A DNA stretch of 64,000 nucleotides, taken from positions 62,001 through 126,000 of the forward strand of contig NZ_JAINZW010000001.1 of assembly GCF_020026895.1 (NCBI RefSeq), in the 5' to 3' direction. The notes beneath the pieces were generated by a model. It had not been told where the DNA came from, did no database searches, and saw only the letters and a list, made by a program, of their open reading frames with translations. The position numbers were made by a program, and so were the translations under genes. Origin of the DNA: Novilysobacter selenitireducens. GTDB lineage: Bacteria; Pseudomonadota; Gammaproteobacteria; Xanthomonadales; Xanthomonadaceae. This document shows, piece by piece, positions 55,819 to 64,000 of the stretch; the first letter of the stretch is position 1; every line of letters starts with the position of its first letter.

Positions 55819-58326
55819 GTGAACCGCGCCGCCTTTCCCATCGACGACCTGCTGCCGCGAATCCGCGACAGCCTCGGCACGCACACGCGCCTGGTGCTGG
55901 AGGCGCCGCCGGGGGCCGGCAAGACCACGCAGGTCCCGCCTGCGCTGTTGGACGCGCCGTGGCTGGACGGCCGCCGGATCCTGCTGCTGGAGCCACGCCG
56001 GGTCGCGGCACGCGCGGCCGCGCACTTCATGGCCGCGCAACGTGGTGAAGACGTGGGCGCGACCATCGGCTACCGCATCCGCTTCGAGAACCGGGTGTCG
56101 GCGGCCACCCGCATCGAGGTGGTCACCGAGGGCATCCTCACCCGGATGATCCAGGACGACCCGATGCTCGAGGGCGTCGGCGCGATCCTGCTGGACGAAT
56201 TCCACGAACGGCACTTGGCCGCCGACCTCGGGCTGGCGCTGGCGCTGGACGTGCAGGCGGCGTTGCGCGACGACCTGCGCATCGTGGTGATGTCGGCCAC
56301 CCTCGATGGCGACCGCCTGGCGACGTTCCTCGACGCACCGCGCATCGCCAGCGAAGGGCGCGCGTTCCCGGTCGAGATCGCGCATTTCGCCGTGCGCCGC
56401 GAGGAACGACTGGAGCACCAGGTTCGGCGCGCCGTCGAGCACGCACTGGCCTCGCACCCAGGCGACGTGCTGGTGTTCCTGCCGGGCAGGCGCGAGATCG
56501 CGCGGGTGGAGGCGTTGCTGCAGCCGGTCGCCCGCGATGCGGGTGGCGAGGCCGTCGAGGTGCTCACCCTCCACGGCGACCTGCCTGTCGAACAGCAATC
56601 GCGCGTGCTGCAGCCCGCACCCGACGGCACCCGCCGCGTAGTGCTGGCCACCAACGTCGCCGAGTCCAGCGTGACGCTGCCGGGCGTGCGCGTGGTCATC
56701 GACAGCGGGCTCGCGCGCGAACCGCGCTACGACCCCAACTCCGGGTTCCCGCGCCTGGACGTGGTGGCCATTGCGCAGGCGTCGGCCGAGCAGCGCGCCG
56801 GCCGTGCCGGCCGCGTGGCCGCGGGTTGGGCGTACCGCCTGTGGCCGGCCTCGCAGCGGCTGGAACCGCAACGCCGCGCCGAAATCGGACAGGTCGAACT
56901 CGCCGGCCTGGCGCTGGAGCTCGCCGCCTGGGGCGATGCCGACCTGCGCTTCGTCGACACGCCCCCGCCCGGGCCGATGGCCGCCGCACGCGACCTGTTG
57001 CAGCGGCTGGGCGCCATCGACGGAACGGCCGTCACCGCGCGCGGCCGCCGCATGCTCGCGCTCGGCACGCATCCGAGGCTGGCGGCAATGCTGCTGGCGT
57101 CCGACGACCATACCGAGCGCGCGCTGGCGTGCGACCTGGCCGCGCTGGTCGAAGCCCGCGACCCGTTGCGCGACGGCGGCGATGCGCTCGCGGCACGCTG
57201 GCGCGCGCTGGCCGCATTCCGCAGCGGACGTGCGCCTGCCTCGGCATCGCGTTCGGCACTGGCAGCCATCGACCAGGCCACGCGCCAGTGGCGCCGCCGC
57301 GCGCGCGCGGGCCATCCGCCCGACGACGTCGATGCGCACCGCCTCGGCGACCTGCTCGCGCATGCGTACCCGGACCGAATCGCCCGACAGCATCCGGACG
57401 ACCCCTGGCGCTACCAGCTCGCCAACGGCCGCATCGCGCGCCTGTACGACGACAGCGCGCTGATCGGCGAGCCGTGGCTGGTGGTGTCGGACCTGCGCCA
57501 CGACCGCCGGGAAGCGCGCATCCAGCGGGCGGTGCCCGTGGACGAGCGCGCACTGCGACGCGACTTCGCCGACCGCTTCACCACCGAGGACCGAGTCGTC
57601 TGGGACGCCGATGCACGCGGCATCGCAGCGGTGCGGGAATCGCGCTTCGACCGGATCGTGCTGGAACGCCGGCCGCTCGCCCGGCCGGACCCGTCGCGCT
57701 ACGCCGAAGCGCTGGTCGACGCGGTGCGCCAGCTCGGTCTCGCCGCCCTGCCATGGACGGACGCGACGTCACAATGGCGCGCCCGTGCGCAGTGCGCGCG
57801 CCACTGGCACCCGGAGGCGGGACTTCCGGACATGTCGGATGCGGCGCTGATGGCCTCGCTCGACGCCTGGCTGGCACCGGCGCTGGCGGGGAAAACGCGC
57901 CTCGACGCACTGAGCGAAGCCGCACTCGCCGACGCGCTGAAGTCGCGGCTGGACTGGTCCCAGCGCAGCCGCGTCGACACCCTGGCGCCGGTGCGCATCC
58001 AGGTGCCGTCCGGCCAGGAGCGCCGCATCGAATACGCGCTCGACGAAGCGGGAGTGCCGCAACCTCCGGTGCTGGCGGTGAAACTGCAGGAGCTGTTCGG
58101 CCTGGCCGATACTCCGCGCATCGCCGACGGCCGCGTCCCGCTGACCCTGCACCTGCTGTCGCCCGCGGGCCGCCCGCTGCAGGTCACCCAGGACCTGCGC
58201 GGCTTCTGGGAGCGCACCTACCCCGAAGTGCGCAAGGAGATGAAAGGGCGGTATCCGCGGCATCCCTGGCCGGAAGACCCGTGGAGCGCCACCGCCTCCC
58301 ACCGCGCCAAGCCGCGCGGGACGTGA
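55819..58326 (+). CDS. hrpB: ATP-dependent helicase HrpB
   Basis: 835 residues, the full family length. DEAH-box motifs: Walker A PPGAGKTTQVP, motif Ia LEPRRVAARA, motif II in this protein DEFHER, motif III MSATLDGDRL, and motif VI QRAGRAGRVAAG. A helicase-associated domain follows, and the C-terminal HrpB domain (about 700-835) ends with the conserved LRGFWERTYPEVRKEMKGRYPRHPWPEDP block. RNA or DNA helicase of unknown cellular role. Starts 107 bases from the divergent tatD. Confidence 0.96.
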   Translation: MNRAAFPIDDLLPRIRDSLGTHTRLVLEAPPGAGKTTQVPPALLDAPWLDGRRILLLEPRRVAARAAAHFMAAQRGEDVGATIGYRIRFENRVSAATRIEVVTEGILTRMIQDDPMLEGVGAILLDEFHERHLAADLGLALALDVQAALRDDLRIVVMSATLDGDRLATFLDAPRIASEGRAFPVEIAHFAVRREERLEHQVRRAVEHALASHPGDVLVFLPGRREIARVEALLQPVARDAGGEAVEVLTLHGDLPVEQQSRVLQPAPDGTRRVVLATNVAESSVTLPGVRVVIDSGLAREPRYDPNSGFPRLDVVAIAQASAEQRAGRAGRVAAGWAYRLWPASQRLEPQRRAEIGQVELAGLALELAAWGDADLRFVDTPPPGPMAAARDLLQRLGAIDGTAVTARGRRMLALGTHPRLAAMLLASDDHTERALACDLAALVEARDPLRDGGDALAARWRALAAFRSGRAPASASRSALAAIDQATRQWRRRARAGHPPDDVDAHRLGDLLAHAYPDRIARQHPDDPWRYQLANGRIARLYDDSALIGEPWLVVSDLRHDRREARIQRAVPVDERALRRDFADRFTTEDRVVWDADARGIAAVRESRFDRIVLERRPLARPDPSRYAEALVDAVRQLGLAALPWTDATSQWRARAQCARHWHPEAGLPDMSDAALMASLDAWLAPALAGKTRLDALSEAALADALKSRLDWSQRSRVDTLAPVRIQVPSGQERRIEYALDEAGVPQPPVLAVKLQELFGLADTPRIADGRVPLTLHLLSPAGRPLQVTQDLRGFWERTYPEVRKEMKGRYPRHPWPEDPWSATASHRAKPRGT

Positions 58327-58372
58327 GCGGGACGCCTCTTCCGTGCCGGGCGTGGCCGCTAGACTGTCGGGC

Positions 58373-59410
58373 ATGTCCGCAGTGCCCGACACGATGTCTC
58401 CATTCGACGATCCCGAACTCCTGCCGTTCAAGCTCGATCTGATCGGGCAGCGGGTGTTGTGGGTGCGGTTGACCGCGGCGCAGCGCGCGGCGGCATCGTT
58501 CCTCGACGAGCGTGCGCTGCCGCCAGCGGCGCAGGGTGCGTGGTGGCCACTTGCATCGCTTGCCACCCGGGACACTCTGAAGACGCCGGTGGAGGCCATC
58601 TTCCACATCGGCCATTGCGGCTCGACGCTCCTGGCTCGCCTGCTCGAGGCCTGGAACCCCGTGCAGGTGCTGCGCGAGCCGCTGCCACTGCGCACGTTGG
58701 CAGACGCATGGGCGCTGCGCGAGCGGCCGGAGGCCCGGGTGTCCGAAGCACAGGCCGGTGAGCTGCTGCATGCGTTGCAGGTCGCCTGGAGCCGTCCCCT
58801 GGACGGGTCCAGTGCGACCGTGCTCAAGGCCACCAGCAGTTGCAACGGACTGGTGGCGCCCCTGCTCGGCTCGGGCCCGATGCGCGTCGTCCTGCTGGGG
58901 CTTCCGCTGCCCACCTACCTGGCCGCGCTGATGAAGTCGCCGGACTCCGTCCACGACGCGGCGGCCGCGGCTGGCGAGCGATTGACCAGCCTGCAGTCCA
59001 CGGGCTGGGCGGAGGGGATTGCGCTGCACCAGCTTTCACTGCCGGAACAGTGCGCGATGGGCTGGCTGGCCGAACGGGTGAGGTTCGATGCCCTGGCGCG
59101 GGGTGCCGACGGTGCTCGCGTACTGCGGCTGGATTTCGACCGGTTGCTGGACGAACCGCGCATCGCGCTGACGGCGGTAGCGGCGCACTTGTGCCTGCCG
59201 CCCGAAGGTATCGAAGCCGCGATGGCGTCACCGGCCTGGACGCGATACTCCAAGGCGCAGTCACACGCCTACGCCGCCGCGGACCGCGCCCACGATCTCA
59301 GGCTGTCCCGCCAGCGCTTTAGTCGGGAAATCGAGCAGGGGCTCAGGTGGGTGGATGCCCAGCTGCAACGGCGAACCGATTGGGCCATCGATCGCGACAG
59401 CTGGACCTGA
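58373..59410 (+). CDS. Sulfotransferase-like P-loop protein
   Basis: 345 residues. A P-loop-like segment FHIGHCGSTLLARLL (about 78-92) matches the 5'-phosphosulfate-binding loop pattern of the sulfotransferase family (usually a Gly/Arg-Ser-Gly-T/S variation, here with His-Cys). Downstream are a plausible 3'-binding region (LRLDFDRLLDEPRIAL) and a C-terminal helical region. Related proteins are often annotated as hypothetical sulfotransferases. I am not certain of activity. The start at 58373 is chosen over a GTG at 58343; a Met at 58394 is also possible. It is convergent with a PKHD-type hydroxylase. Confidence 0.65.
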   Translation: MSAVPDTMSPFDDPELLPFKLDLIGQRVLWVRLTAAQRAAASFLDERALPPAAQGAWWPLASLATRDTLKTPVEAIFHIGHCGSTLLARLLEAWNPVQVLREPLPLRTLADAWALRERPEARVSEAQAGELLHALQVAWSRPLDGSSATVLKATSSCNGLVAPLLGSGPMRVVLLGLPLPTYLAALMKSPDSVHDAAAAAGERLTSLQSTGWAEGIALHQLSLPEQCAMGWLAERVRFDALARGADGARVLRLDFDRLLDEPRIALTAVAAHLCLPPEGIEAAMASPAWTRYSKAQSHAYAAADRAHDLRLSRQRFSREIEQGLRWVDAQLQRRTDWAIDRDSWT

Positions 59411-59440
59411 TCGGGCCCGGGCGAGGCCCGGGATGACGGA

Positions 59441-60109
59441 TCAGGTGTCGGACCACATCCGGAACAGGTTGGTCCGCAGCGATTCCAGCAGCACTTGGAG
59501 GCGGGCGTCAGGCTGGCCCGCGCGTGCAGCCAAGGCGCGCGCCTCCTCCAGTTGCACCAGCAGCTCGCGCTGCGAGGTGTCGGACACCCAGCTCTGGAAC
59601 CAGGTGATGGCGGCAATACGCACGCCGCGGGTCACGGGCGTCACGCGATGGATGGTCGTGGACGGGTAGAGGATCGCGCTGCCCGGATCGAGTTTGTAGG
59701 ACAACTCCTGCGCACCCAGCTGGATCGTCAGCTCGCCGCCGTCGTAGTCGGCCGGCGGACTCAGGAAGATGGTGCACGACAGGTCGCTGCGCATCGGTGG
59801 CGTGGAGGCGAACAGGGCCTCGTCGACGTGCCAGCCGTAATCCATGCCCGGCTCGTAGCGCACCACCGTGGTCCGGGCCATCTGCTTGGGCAGTGCAAAC
59901 GTGCGCACGTCCGGCACCTGCACCAGTGCATCGCGCACGAGTTGCGCGATCGCGGCGTTCGCAGGGTCTTCCTGTGGCGCCTGCAGGTTGTGCTTGACGG
60001 TGGAGTCGCGATTGGTGATGCGGCCGTCGTCGAAGCGCACCTTCGACAGCAGTTCGCGAACCGTTGCCAGTTGCTGGGGAGAAAGCACGTTGGGCAGCAC
60101 GCGGATCAT
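59441..60109 (-). CDS. PKHD-type 2OG-Fe(II) hydroxylase
   Basis: 222 residues. The PiuC/YbiX family pattern: VLSPQQLATVRELL at the start, the iron ligands in YGWHVDEAL (His and Asp), a distal His in TTIHRVTPVTRGVR with the 2OG-binding Arg. DGGELTI and GSAILYPST are typical. Family members are often in iron-acquisition loci and may modify siderophore-related substrates. Here it lies away from the TonB receptor. Convergent with the sulfotransferase-like gene, 30 bases apart. Confidence 0.92.
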   Translation of the reverse strand: MIRVLPNVLSPQQLATVRELLSKVRFDDGRITNRDSTVKHNLQAPQEDPANAAIAQLVRDALVQVPDVRTFALPKQMARTTVVRYEPGMDYGWHVDEALFASTPPMRSDLSCTIFLSPPADYDGGELTIQLGAQELSYKLDPGSAILYPSTTIHRVTPVTRGVRIAAITWFQSWVSDTSQRELLVQLEEARALAARAGQPDARLQVLLESLRTNLFRMWSDT

Positions 60110-60244
60110 TGGGCGGAGCTCCTGCGGGTCCGCGGCATCATCGGCATTCAGCCACCAGCCGGCAAGCCACGCAGCCGATCACGTCCCATCAACGGTGGCG
60201 TGCCGACACTGCAAGCCGTTTCCCCTCCATCCATGGGTTCAACG

Positions 60245-60613
60245 ATGAGCACGTTCAATTCCATCTCCGACCGCGCGCTGGACCTGGCGAACTCGGTCGG
60301 CGACAACCTCAAGCACGCCGTCCCGCACGCCGGGAAGTGGCTGGAAGCCGGAGCCAAGCTCGGCGCACTCAAGGGCGGCGCACGCGTGGCCGGCATGTTC
60401 GTGCGGCGCAACCCGGCCATCGCCATCGCCACCGCGGCCGGGGCCGGCCTGCTGTGGTACGCCGCCCGCCGCAAGGCGCGCCAGGCCGAGAACGGCAACG
60501 GGTCGATCGAAGGCTCGTCCAAGCGTGTCGAGGCCAAGCGCACGACCGCGCGCAAGCGGCCGGCCCGCAAGCGCACCACGCGTCGCGCAAGCACGACCAC
60601 GTCGGCGAGCTGA
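60245..60613 (+). CDS. Small membrane-associated basic protein
   Basis: 122 residues. One hydrophobic segment (about 57-73, PAIAIATAAGAGLLWYAARR) follows an amphipathic helical N-terminus. The last 40 residues are an Arg/Lys/Thr-rich tail (KRTTARKRPARKRTTRRAST), reminiscent of histone-like or DNA-binding tails. The longer open frame starts upstream in an antisense region; the ATG at 60245 is chosen. No family is recognised. A terminator follows. Confidence 0.65.
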   Translation: MSTFNSISDRALDLANSVGDNLKHAVPHAGKWLEAGAKLGALKGGARVAGMFVRRNPAIAIATAAGAGLLWYAARRKARQAENGNGSIEGSSKRVEAKRTTARKRPARKRTTRRASTTTSAS

Positions 60614-60667
60614 GGACGCCAACTTGCAGCAACGGCGCAGGCCGTTGTTGCATCGGGCAAACAAAAA

Positions 60668-60692
60668 AACGCCAGGCTTTGGGCCTGGCGTT
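60668..60692. terminator. Bidirectional terminator
   Basis: AACGCCAGGC (60668-60677) pairs with GCCTGGCGTT (60683-60692), preceded by A's and followed by T's. It sits between the small basic protein gene and the convergent hybrid kinase. Confidence 0.9.
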
Positions 60693-60733
60693 TCTCATTT
60701 GCTCGATGCGGACGGCCGAGCCTCGGCTCGGCG

Positions 60734-61837
60734 TCAGCCCTTCGAAGCAGCAGCACCCGCGACCGGCAGTTCGATCACGAAACGCGAACCGCCGTTCTTG
60801 CGGTCCTCGTACCAGAGCTGGCCGCCGGCGTCGGCGATGATCTGGCGCGCCAGTGACAGCCCCAGTCCGCTGGAAATCCCGTCGTCGCCCTCGTGCAGCC
60901 GCGTGAACGGCTTGAACAGCTCGCGTTGGCGCGATGCCGGGATACCGGGCCCCCGGTCGGCGACCACCAGCTGCCAGAAGCCCGGCGCGCCGGCGCGGCC
61001 CAGCAGCAGCAGTTTGCTGTTGGGGGCGTACTTGATGGCGTTGGTGACCAGGTTCTCGCTGACCTGGCGAAGCACGCGCTCGTCGATGGCGACGGCGGCG
61101 TTCTCCGGCGGCATCGCCACCTCGACCTCGATGCCGCGCGCATCGAGCTGGATCTCGTAGCGGTTGCACAGCCACTGCAGCGTCTCGCCCAGGGACGCGC
61201 GCATCTCGCTCGACGGGCGGCGCGCACCGGACTGCGTTTCCAGATAGTGGCGGATGTAACCGAGCGCGTCGTCGGCGCTCTCGTGGATCATTTCCAGGTA
61301 GCGTGGCACGCGCTCGGGCTTGCAGCCGTCGCTGCGCAGCAGGTCGGCGGCGAACAACACGCTGGTCAGCGGGTTCTTGAGGTCGTGCGCGACCAGGTTG
61401 ACCAGCTCCTCGCGCTCGCGTGCGACGCGCTCCAGGCGGTCGCGGGTCATCTTCAGGCCGATATGGGCGTTGACCCGGGCCAGCAGTTCCTCCGGCAGGA
61501 ACGGCTTGGTGACGTAGTCGACCACGCCGGCATCGAACGCGCGCAGCAGCAGGTCGCGATCCTGCGCCGCGGTCACGAACACGACAGGCACGCGCAGCGG
61601 CGGAGCCTGCGCGCGCAACGCGGCCAGCACGTCGAAGCCGTCCATGCCGGGCATCATCATGTCCAGTAAAACGAGGTCCGGCGGGTTGGCCTCGAACTGC
61701 GCAAGCGCGTCCTCGCCGCTGCTCGACGTCGCGACTTCATAGCCTTGGCGGCTGAGCAGGTTGCTGACCACCCGCAGGTTGGCGGCCTGGTCGTCGACGA
61801 CCAGGATGCGGCCGGAGCTTGCGGCGGTGGCGGTCAT
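60734..61837 (-). CDS. Receiver-histidine kinase hybrid
   Basis: 367 residues, soluble. An N-terminal receiver (about 8-125: VVDDQ, phospho-acceptor Asp in LVLLDMMMPGMDG, Lys in YVTKPF) is followed by a linker and the HisKA box VNLVAHDLKNPLTSVLF. A HATPase domain closes it (N box SENLVTNAIKYAP, G1 DRGPGIP, G2 GISSGLGLSL). The receiver-first order is that of signalling adaptors that combine a phosphorylation input with a kinase output. The ATG at 61837 starts seven codons before the receiver. Its partners are unknown. Confidence 0.9.
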   Translation of the reverse strand: MTATAASSGRILVVDDQAANLRVVSNLLSRQGYEVATSSSGEDALAQFEANPPDLVLLDMMMPGMDGFDVLAALRAQAPPLRVPVVFVTAAQDRDLLLRAFDAGVVDYVTKPFLPEELLARVNAHIGLKMTRDRLERVAREREELVNLVAHDLKNPLTSVLFAADLLRSDGCKPERVPRYLEMIHESADDALGYIRHYLETQSGARRPSSEMRASLGETLQWLCNRYEIQLDARGIEVEVAMPPENAAVAIDERVLRQVSENLVTNAIKYAPNSKLLLLGRAGAPGFWQLVVADRGPGIPASRQRELFKPFTRLHEGDDGISSGLGLSLARQIIADAGGQLWYEDRKNGGSRFVIELPVAGAAASKG

Positions 61838-62042
61838 TCTTGAGGTGGATCCCCGTAGGCCGACCACGCCGTGAAGGGCATGGTCTTGGCAATGCTGAAC
61901 AGGCAAAAGTTAGCAGAAATGCCCTGCGTCCGAGCAGCCCAACGTGAACTGTTCAGCAACTGGAACGCGATCGGGGTGGGTGCGCGGCCTAGTACTGCGT
62001 CTCCTTCAATCGGCAGTGCCACCGCCGACCGCTCGACAACGC

Positions 62043-62579
62043 TCACGCCAGTGCCCGCCACTCGCCGGGGTCCAGGCCCTCGAGCCGGTGCCCGCCGACC
62101 GCGACGCGCACCAGCCGCAGCGTCGGCAGTCCGACGGCGGCCGTCATCCGGCGCACCTGCCGGTTGCGGCCTTCGGTAATCGTCAACGACAGCCAGGCGT
62201 CCGGCACGGTCTTGCGGAACCGAACCGGCGGGTCGCGCGGCCACAGCGTCGGCGGCTCCAGCTGCGACACCTGCGCCGGCCGCGTCGGGCCGTCCTTCAA
62301 CGCGACACCCTCGCGCAGCTGCGCCAGCTGGTCGGGTGACGGTTCGCCCTCCACCTGCACCCAGTAGGTCTTGGGCTGCTTGTGGCGCGGGTCGGTGAGC
62401 CGATGCGCCAGCGCGCCGTCGTCGGTCAGCAGCAGCAGGCCTTCGCTGTCGTGGTCCAACCGGCCCGCGGCGTAGACGCCGGGTGGCAGCCCGAAGCCCG
62501 CCAGCGTCGGGCGCGGCGGCAGGGAGCGGTCGGTGAACTGGCACAGCACGCCGAAGGGTTTGTTGAAGGCGATCAGCAC
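62043..62579 (-). CDS. rluE: 23S rRNA pseudouridine synthase RluE
   Basis: 178 residues from the chosen GTG. The family opening LIAFNKPFGVLCQFTD matches RluE. The catalytic aspartate lies in AAGRLDHDSEGLLLLTDDG. Downstream NRQVRRMTAAVGLPTLRLVR and LPTLRLVRVAVG are also typical. It modifies one uridine of 23S rRNA. The open frame starts at 62675, overlapping hemF on the other strand; no ATG suits, so the GTG at 62579, which directly begins the family's first residues, is preferred. Confidence 0.9.
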   Translation of the reverse strand: MLIAFNKPFGVLCQFTDRSLPPRPTLAGFGLPPGVYAAGRLDHDSEGLLLLTDDGALAHRLTDPRHKQPKTYWVQVEGEPSPDQLAQLREGVALKDGPTRPAQVSQLEPPTLWPRDPPVRFRKTVPDAWLSLTITEGRNRQVRRMTAAVGLPTLRLVRVAVGGHRLEGLDPGEWRALA

Positions 62580-62655
62580 GTCGGACGGCAGGAGGACGGG
62601 CCGGCCACTGTAGCGGCTGCCGACCCGCGCGCAGGCCCCCACTACAATGCGCGCG

Positions 62656-63600
62656 ATGAGCACGCCCCCCGACACCGATTTCGACCGCGTCCGCGATTAC
62701 CTCACCGGCCTGCAGGACCGCATCTGCGGCGCCATCGAAGCCGCGGATGGCCACGCGCGCTTCATCGAAGATGCGTGGACGCGGGCACCGGCGGCTGCCG
62801 GCGGAAGCGGGCTGGCCGGTGGCGGCGGGCGCACCCGCATCCTTCGCGACGGCGCCGTTTTCGAGCAGGCCGGCATCGGCTTCTCCGACGTGTCCGGACA
62901 TGCACTGCCGCCGGCGGCGACCGCGGCAAGGCCCGAACTGGTCGGGGCCTCGTGGCGCGCGGTCGGGGTCTCGCTCGTGTTCCATCCGCGCAACCCGTAC
63001 CTGCCGACGACGCACGCCAACGTCCGCCATTTCCGCGCCGTGCGTGACGGCGAGACCGTCGCCTGGTGGTTCGGCGGCGGCTTCGACCTGACGCCGTTCT
63101 ACCCGTTCGACGAGGACGTGCACCACTGGCACGCCACCGCGCGCGCGCTGTGCGAACCGTTCGGTGGCCAGGCGCGCTACGACGCGCACAAGCGCTGGTG
63201 CGACGAGTACTTCTTCCTCAAGCACCGCGACGAAACCCGCGGTGTCGGCGGCCTGTTCTTCGACGACCTGCACGACGACTTCGAGCGCGACTTCGCCTAC
63301 CAGCGTGCGGTCGGCGACGGCTTCCTCGATGCGTACCTGCCGATCGTCGAACGTCGCCGCGACACGCCATACGGCGATCGCGAGCGGCAGTTCCAGCTCT
63401 ACCGCCGCGGCCGCTATGTCGAGTTCAACCTGGTACTCGACCGGGGCACGCTGTTCGGGCTGCAGTCGGGCGGGCGCACCGAGTCGATCCTGATGAGCCT
63501 GCCGCCGCTGGTGCGGTGGGAGTACGGGTTCCAGCCCGAGCCCGGCAGCGACGAGGCGCGGCTGGCGGACTACCTGCGCCCGCGCGATTGGCTGCGTTGA
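62656..63600 (+). CDS. hemF: Oxygen-dependent coproporphyrinogen-III oxidase
   Basis: 314 residues. Converts coproporphyrinogen III to protoporphyrinogen IX with O2, in haem synthesis. Conserved blocks: [68 protein letters not shown], and [15 protein letters not shown]-terminal [20 protein letters not shown] is present. The start at 62656 is preferred over 62647. The gene's end marks the change to A+T-richer DNA. Confidence 0.97.
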   Translation: MSTPPDTDFDRVRDYLTGLQDRICGAIEAADGHARFIEDAWTRAPAAAGGSGLAGGGGRTRILRDGAVFEQAGIGFSDVSGHALPPAATAARPELVGASWRAVGVSLVFHPRNPYLPTTHANVRHFRAVRDGETVAWWFGGGFDLTPFYPFDEDVHHWHATARALCEPFGGQARYDAHKRWCDEYFFLKHRDETRGVGGLFFDDLHDDFERDFAYQRAVGDGFLDAYLPIVERRRDTPYGDRERQFQLYRRGRYVEFNLVLDRGTLFGLQSGGRTESILMSLPPLVRWEYGFQPEPGSDEARLADYLRPRDWLR

Positions 63601-63779
63601 ATCAGGGAGCCTAGGCCGGGAATAACCCTGGGTCAGTGGGCGAGCAGTTGCCTTATGCGACGAAGCATACGAGAAAGCGCGCAATACAAAAAACTCCTTA
63701 TATACCAGGAGCTCGAAGTGAATGTCGCTCGATCTTCCGGCGTTTCAAAAGTCGCACCTTTAAACCGCAGGTACTAATA

Positions 63780-64000
63780 ATGAAAGTTATTTCGAGTTAC
63801 TTGGGCGGCCTATACGCCAAAGGGCAAAAGACAGGCTTGTGCGTACTATGCAAGGTCGGCAGAGTAGAGGCTATAGGGGAGCAGGTTGTTGAAAATACCA
63901 ATGGACCCGATCAGCGACTAAATCTTCGAATCCAAATCTTTCTCGAGGATTGGATTGGAACTGACGAACAGTCGGCGACGATACGATGGTGCCAATGTTC
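63780..64000 (+). CDS. Partial gene of unknown function at the right edge
   Basis: Starts at an ATG at 63780 and runs off the window (73 codons). Protein begins MKVISSYLGGLYAKGQ. Two close cysteine pairs are visible (CVLC and CQC), which could bind zinc. No family is recognised. Codon choice is markedly less G+C-biased than in the rest of the window, and the preceding 180 bases are A+T-rich too. Likely horizontally acquired. Confidence 0.55.
   Translation, partial: MKVISSYLGGLYAKGQKTGLCVLCKVGRVEAIGEQVVENTNGPDQRLNLRIQIFLEDWIGTDEQSATIRWCQC

Noticed and set aside
61834-63684. 616-codon open frame on the minus strand
   Set aside because: Spans rluE and the antisense of hemF; only the RluE part (to 62579) has family residues.

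Overview
The window is a high-GC gammaproteobacterial chromosome segment, best placed in the Lysobacteraceae/Xanthomonadaceae (Lysobacter or Luteimonas type). The placement rests on the gene order rpmH-rnpA-yidC-mnmE beside dnaA-dnaN-recF-gyrB, the tonB-exbB-exbD1-exbD2 cluster typical of Xanthomonas relatives, and the interspersed hairpin repeats common in that family. No database search was possible, so the genus is inference. I saw no tRNA, rRNA, CRISPR array, IS element or prophage.

Layout. 0-12 kb: metabolic, membrane and regulatory genes, including an M28 peptidase end, an AIM24-like protein, a patatin lipoprotein, an Lrp regulator divergent from phenylalanine hydroxylase, a DesK/DesR-like two-component pair, and a Fur-boxed TonB siderophore receptor with a PepSY reductase-like partner. 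12-15 kb: fructose-bisphosphatase and a sigma-54 activator with a VpsR-like N-terminus. 15-22 kb: the most interesting region, an eight-gene leftward operon with the order of the Pseudomonas functional amyloid operon fapABCDEF, but with the major-subunit gene present three times. It carries a near-consensus sigma-54 promoter and an upstream palindrome. 22-36 kb: a 2OG oxygenase, a PAS kinase with an Rcp1-like receiver, an SLC13/TrkA-C permease, a radical SAM protein, cardiolipin synthase, pdxJ, the TonB energising cluster, an M48 lipoprotein and a CPBP protease.

36-47 kb is the chromosome origin: gyrB, recF, dnaN and dnaA run left; rpmH, rnpA, yidC and mnmE run right. The dnaA-dnaN spacer holds DnaA-box-like sequences and is the likely oriC. 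Three parS palindromes lie nearby, two of them inside recF. 47-64 kb: a lipobox-bearing TonB-domain protein, a peptidase-NatA-NatB operon, a ferredoxin-NADP reductase, an ABC-2 exporter, tatD, hrpB, a sulfotransferase-like protein, a PKHD hydroxylase, a receiver-kinase hybrid, rluE and hemF. The last 400 bases are clearly A+T-richer and begin an unrecognised gene that runs off the window, probably acquired DNA.

Working together: the sigma-54 activator is the natural candidate to drive the fap-like operon. In the model, the C39 protease processes, and the coiled-coil outer-membrane barrel exports, several amyloid-type repeat proteins. The TonB/ExbB/ExbD genes would power the siderophore receptor at 9.4-11.6 kb.
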